5,552 bases of DNA from an uncultured Bacteroidota bacterium (GTDB lineage: Bacteria > Bacteroidota > Bacteroidia > Flavobacteriales > Flavobacteriaceae), in the NCBI GenBank assembly GCA_903920835.1, contig CAIXNQ010000128.1, positions 1 to 5,552 of the forward strand, read 5' to 3'. The notes under the pieces are model-generated. The model saw only the letters and a list, made by a program, of their open reading frames with translations, searched no databases and was not told the DNA's origin. Shown here piece by piece: positions 5,194 to 5,552 of the stretch (its first letter is position 1; the number at the start of each line of letters is the position of its first letter). A program made the translations under genes and the position numbers.

Positions 5194-5329
5194 GCTTGTA
5201 ACACGGGTTTGGCAAAAGTGGCGGTTCAGTGCTCCGCAGACACATTTGTGGTTAATCAAAGTTTGGTTCTCCGCATCAACATTTGTGGTGAAAATCGCCA
5301 CCTTCGCCAAGCCCGAAACCGTTAGCAGC
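5194..5329. other. attC-like palindromic recombination element closing cassette B
   Basis: The 136-bp element opens with GCTTGTAAC (5194-5202), the exact reverse complement of GTTACAAGC at 4277-4285; two mismatches further out, four more bases match. After the spacer AC, a 19-position arm (5205-5223) pairs with 5296-5314: 16 Watson-Crick pairs, one T-G and two A/C mismatches (T-G on the bottom strand). GAAACC and the closing core GTTAGCAGC (5321-5329) follow. It shares the AAC-AC opening and the GAAAC-GTT closing layout with the element at 4148-4285, although the arm sequences differ. The loop carries a 24-base near-duplication. Confidence 0.7.
5232..5292. repeat. Direct near-duplication inside the attC-like loop
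   Basis: Segments 5232-5255 and 5269-5292, offset by 37 bases, share CTCCGCA, then CATTTGTGGT at the same spacing, then nTnAA/GAA-like ends. They form most of the loop of the palindromic element. This may reflect slippage or an earlier fusion of two elements. Confidence 0.75.
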
Positions 5330-5363
5330 GATTTTGCCCAACAACCACAAAAAAAAGAAAGAT

Positions 5364-5552
5364 ATGAGTTTATTAGATTTCATGGAAGAAAAAGCAATTG
5401 AAAAAGGAATAACAGCTTGCCATAATTGTTTAACATCAGACATTTTCTATTCTCTTTTGGGCAAATGCTCAGAGTGCAACACAATGTTAGAAGAGAAACC
5501 TACAATAAAAAAATTACAAATGTTAACAAAAGATAAAAATCTTCCTGTTGAA
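5364..5552 (+). CDS. Small four-cysteine zinc-ribbon-like protein, 3' end outside window
   Basis: An open frame starts at ATG 5364 (MSLLDFMEEKAIEKG) and continues without a stop to the window end: 63 codons visible. Two CxxC pairs are present, C19-H-N-C22 and C35-S-E-C38, separated by 12 residues, which is a classic zinc-ribbon or rubredoxin-like knuckle arrangement. The N-terminal 15 residues look helical and the part after the second pair is Lys-rich. An A/G-rich leader (AAAGAAAGAT) precedes the ATG. It is the first gene after the core GTTAGCAGC (5321-5329), so it would open cassette C. The family is not identified; metal binding is inferred from the cysteines only. Confidence 0.7.
   Translation, partial: MSLLDFMEEKAIEKGITACHNCLTSDIFYSLLGKCSECNTMLEEKPTIKKLQMLTKDKNLPVE

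Noticed and set aside
4864..5310. 148-codon - strand frame opposite DUF2752 and the palindromic element
   Set aside because: It is antisense to a clear DUF2752 gene with conserved motifs and covers the palindrome; its composition is not protein-like.
5164..5325. 53-codon frame starting ATGA over the DUF2752 stop and running through the palindromic element
   Set aside because: Its sequence is entirely explained by the attC-like element, it has no recognisable features, and it ends inside the closing core. The ATGA overlap is probably chance.

Overview
The window looks like Bacteroidota (Flavobacteriia or a near relative). The reasons are a DUF4350-type protein at the left end, start codons with no Shine-Dalgarno sequence but A/T-rich leaders, two matches to the bacteroidete -7 box TAnnTTTG, and generally AT-rich DNA. 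Coordinates and motifs were read directly from the sequence. Family names come from memory of the families and were not searched.

Left part (1-2038). The 3' end of a DUF4350-like membrane protein gene on the + strand converges on a 299-aa protein of unknown function on the - strand. The latter has a helical N-terminal part and a C-terminal carboxypeptidase-regulatory-like beta domain. Between them lie six tandem 14-bp repeats and a strong hairpin terminator usable from both sides.

Middle part (2004-2921). About 0.9 kb holds no confident gene. It contains a 21-bp tandem repeat tract (2325-2513, with the same period faintly continuing to 2555), a long hairpin (2599-2630), a weak terminator-like hairpin (2648-2668), a good bacteroidete promoter (2767-2796), and a cluster of mutually exclusive hairpins (2811-2868) ending just before a core GTTGGCGGTA at 2880.

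Right part (2880-5552). All genes are on the + strand and are arranged like integron gene cassettes. Cassette A holds a CFI-box protein (2922-3803) and a small helical protein (3815-4114), then a 138-bp palindromic element (4148-4285). Cassette B holds a TM2-domain protein (4432-4770) overlapping a DUF2752 membrane protein (4760-5167), then a 136-bp palindromic element (5194-5329). Cassette C begins with a four-cysteine zinc-ribbon protein cut off by the window end. The key observation is that the core at the start of each complete cassette is the exact reverse complement of the left end of the element that closes that same cassette: GTTGGCGGTA pairs with TACCGCCAAC, and GTTACAAGC with GCTTGTAAC. 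This is the relationship expected of integron cassettes with attC sites, where the leading core came from the cassette's own attC during recombination. The cores keep GTT/AAC but do not fit the classical GTTRRRY/RYYYAAC consensus. No integrase gene is present, so this is either part of an array whose integrase lies elsewhere or a related, undescribed system.

How the parts may work together (inference): the promoter at 2767-2796 points into the array and could transcribe a structured leader and the cassettes, none of which shows a convincing promoter of its own. The cargo (membrane proteins, a putative sorting-domain protein, small unknowns) is typical accessory content.
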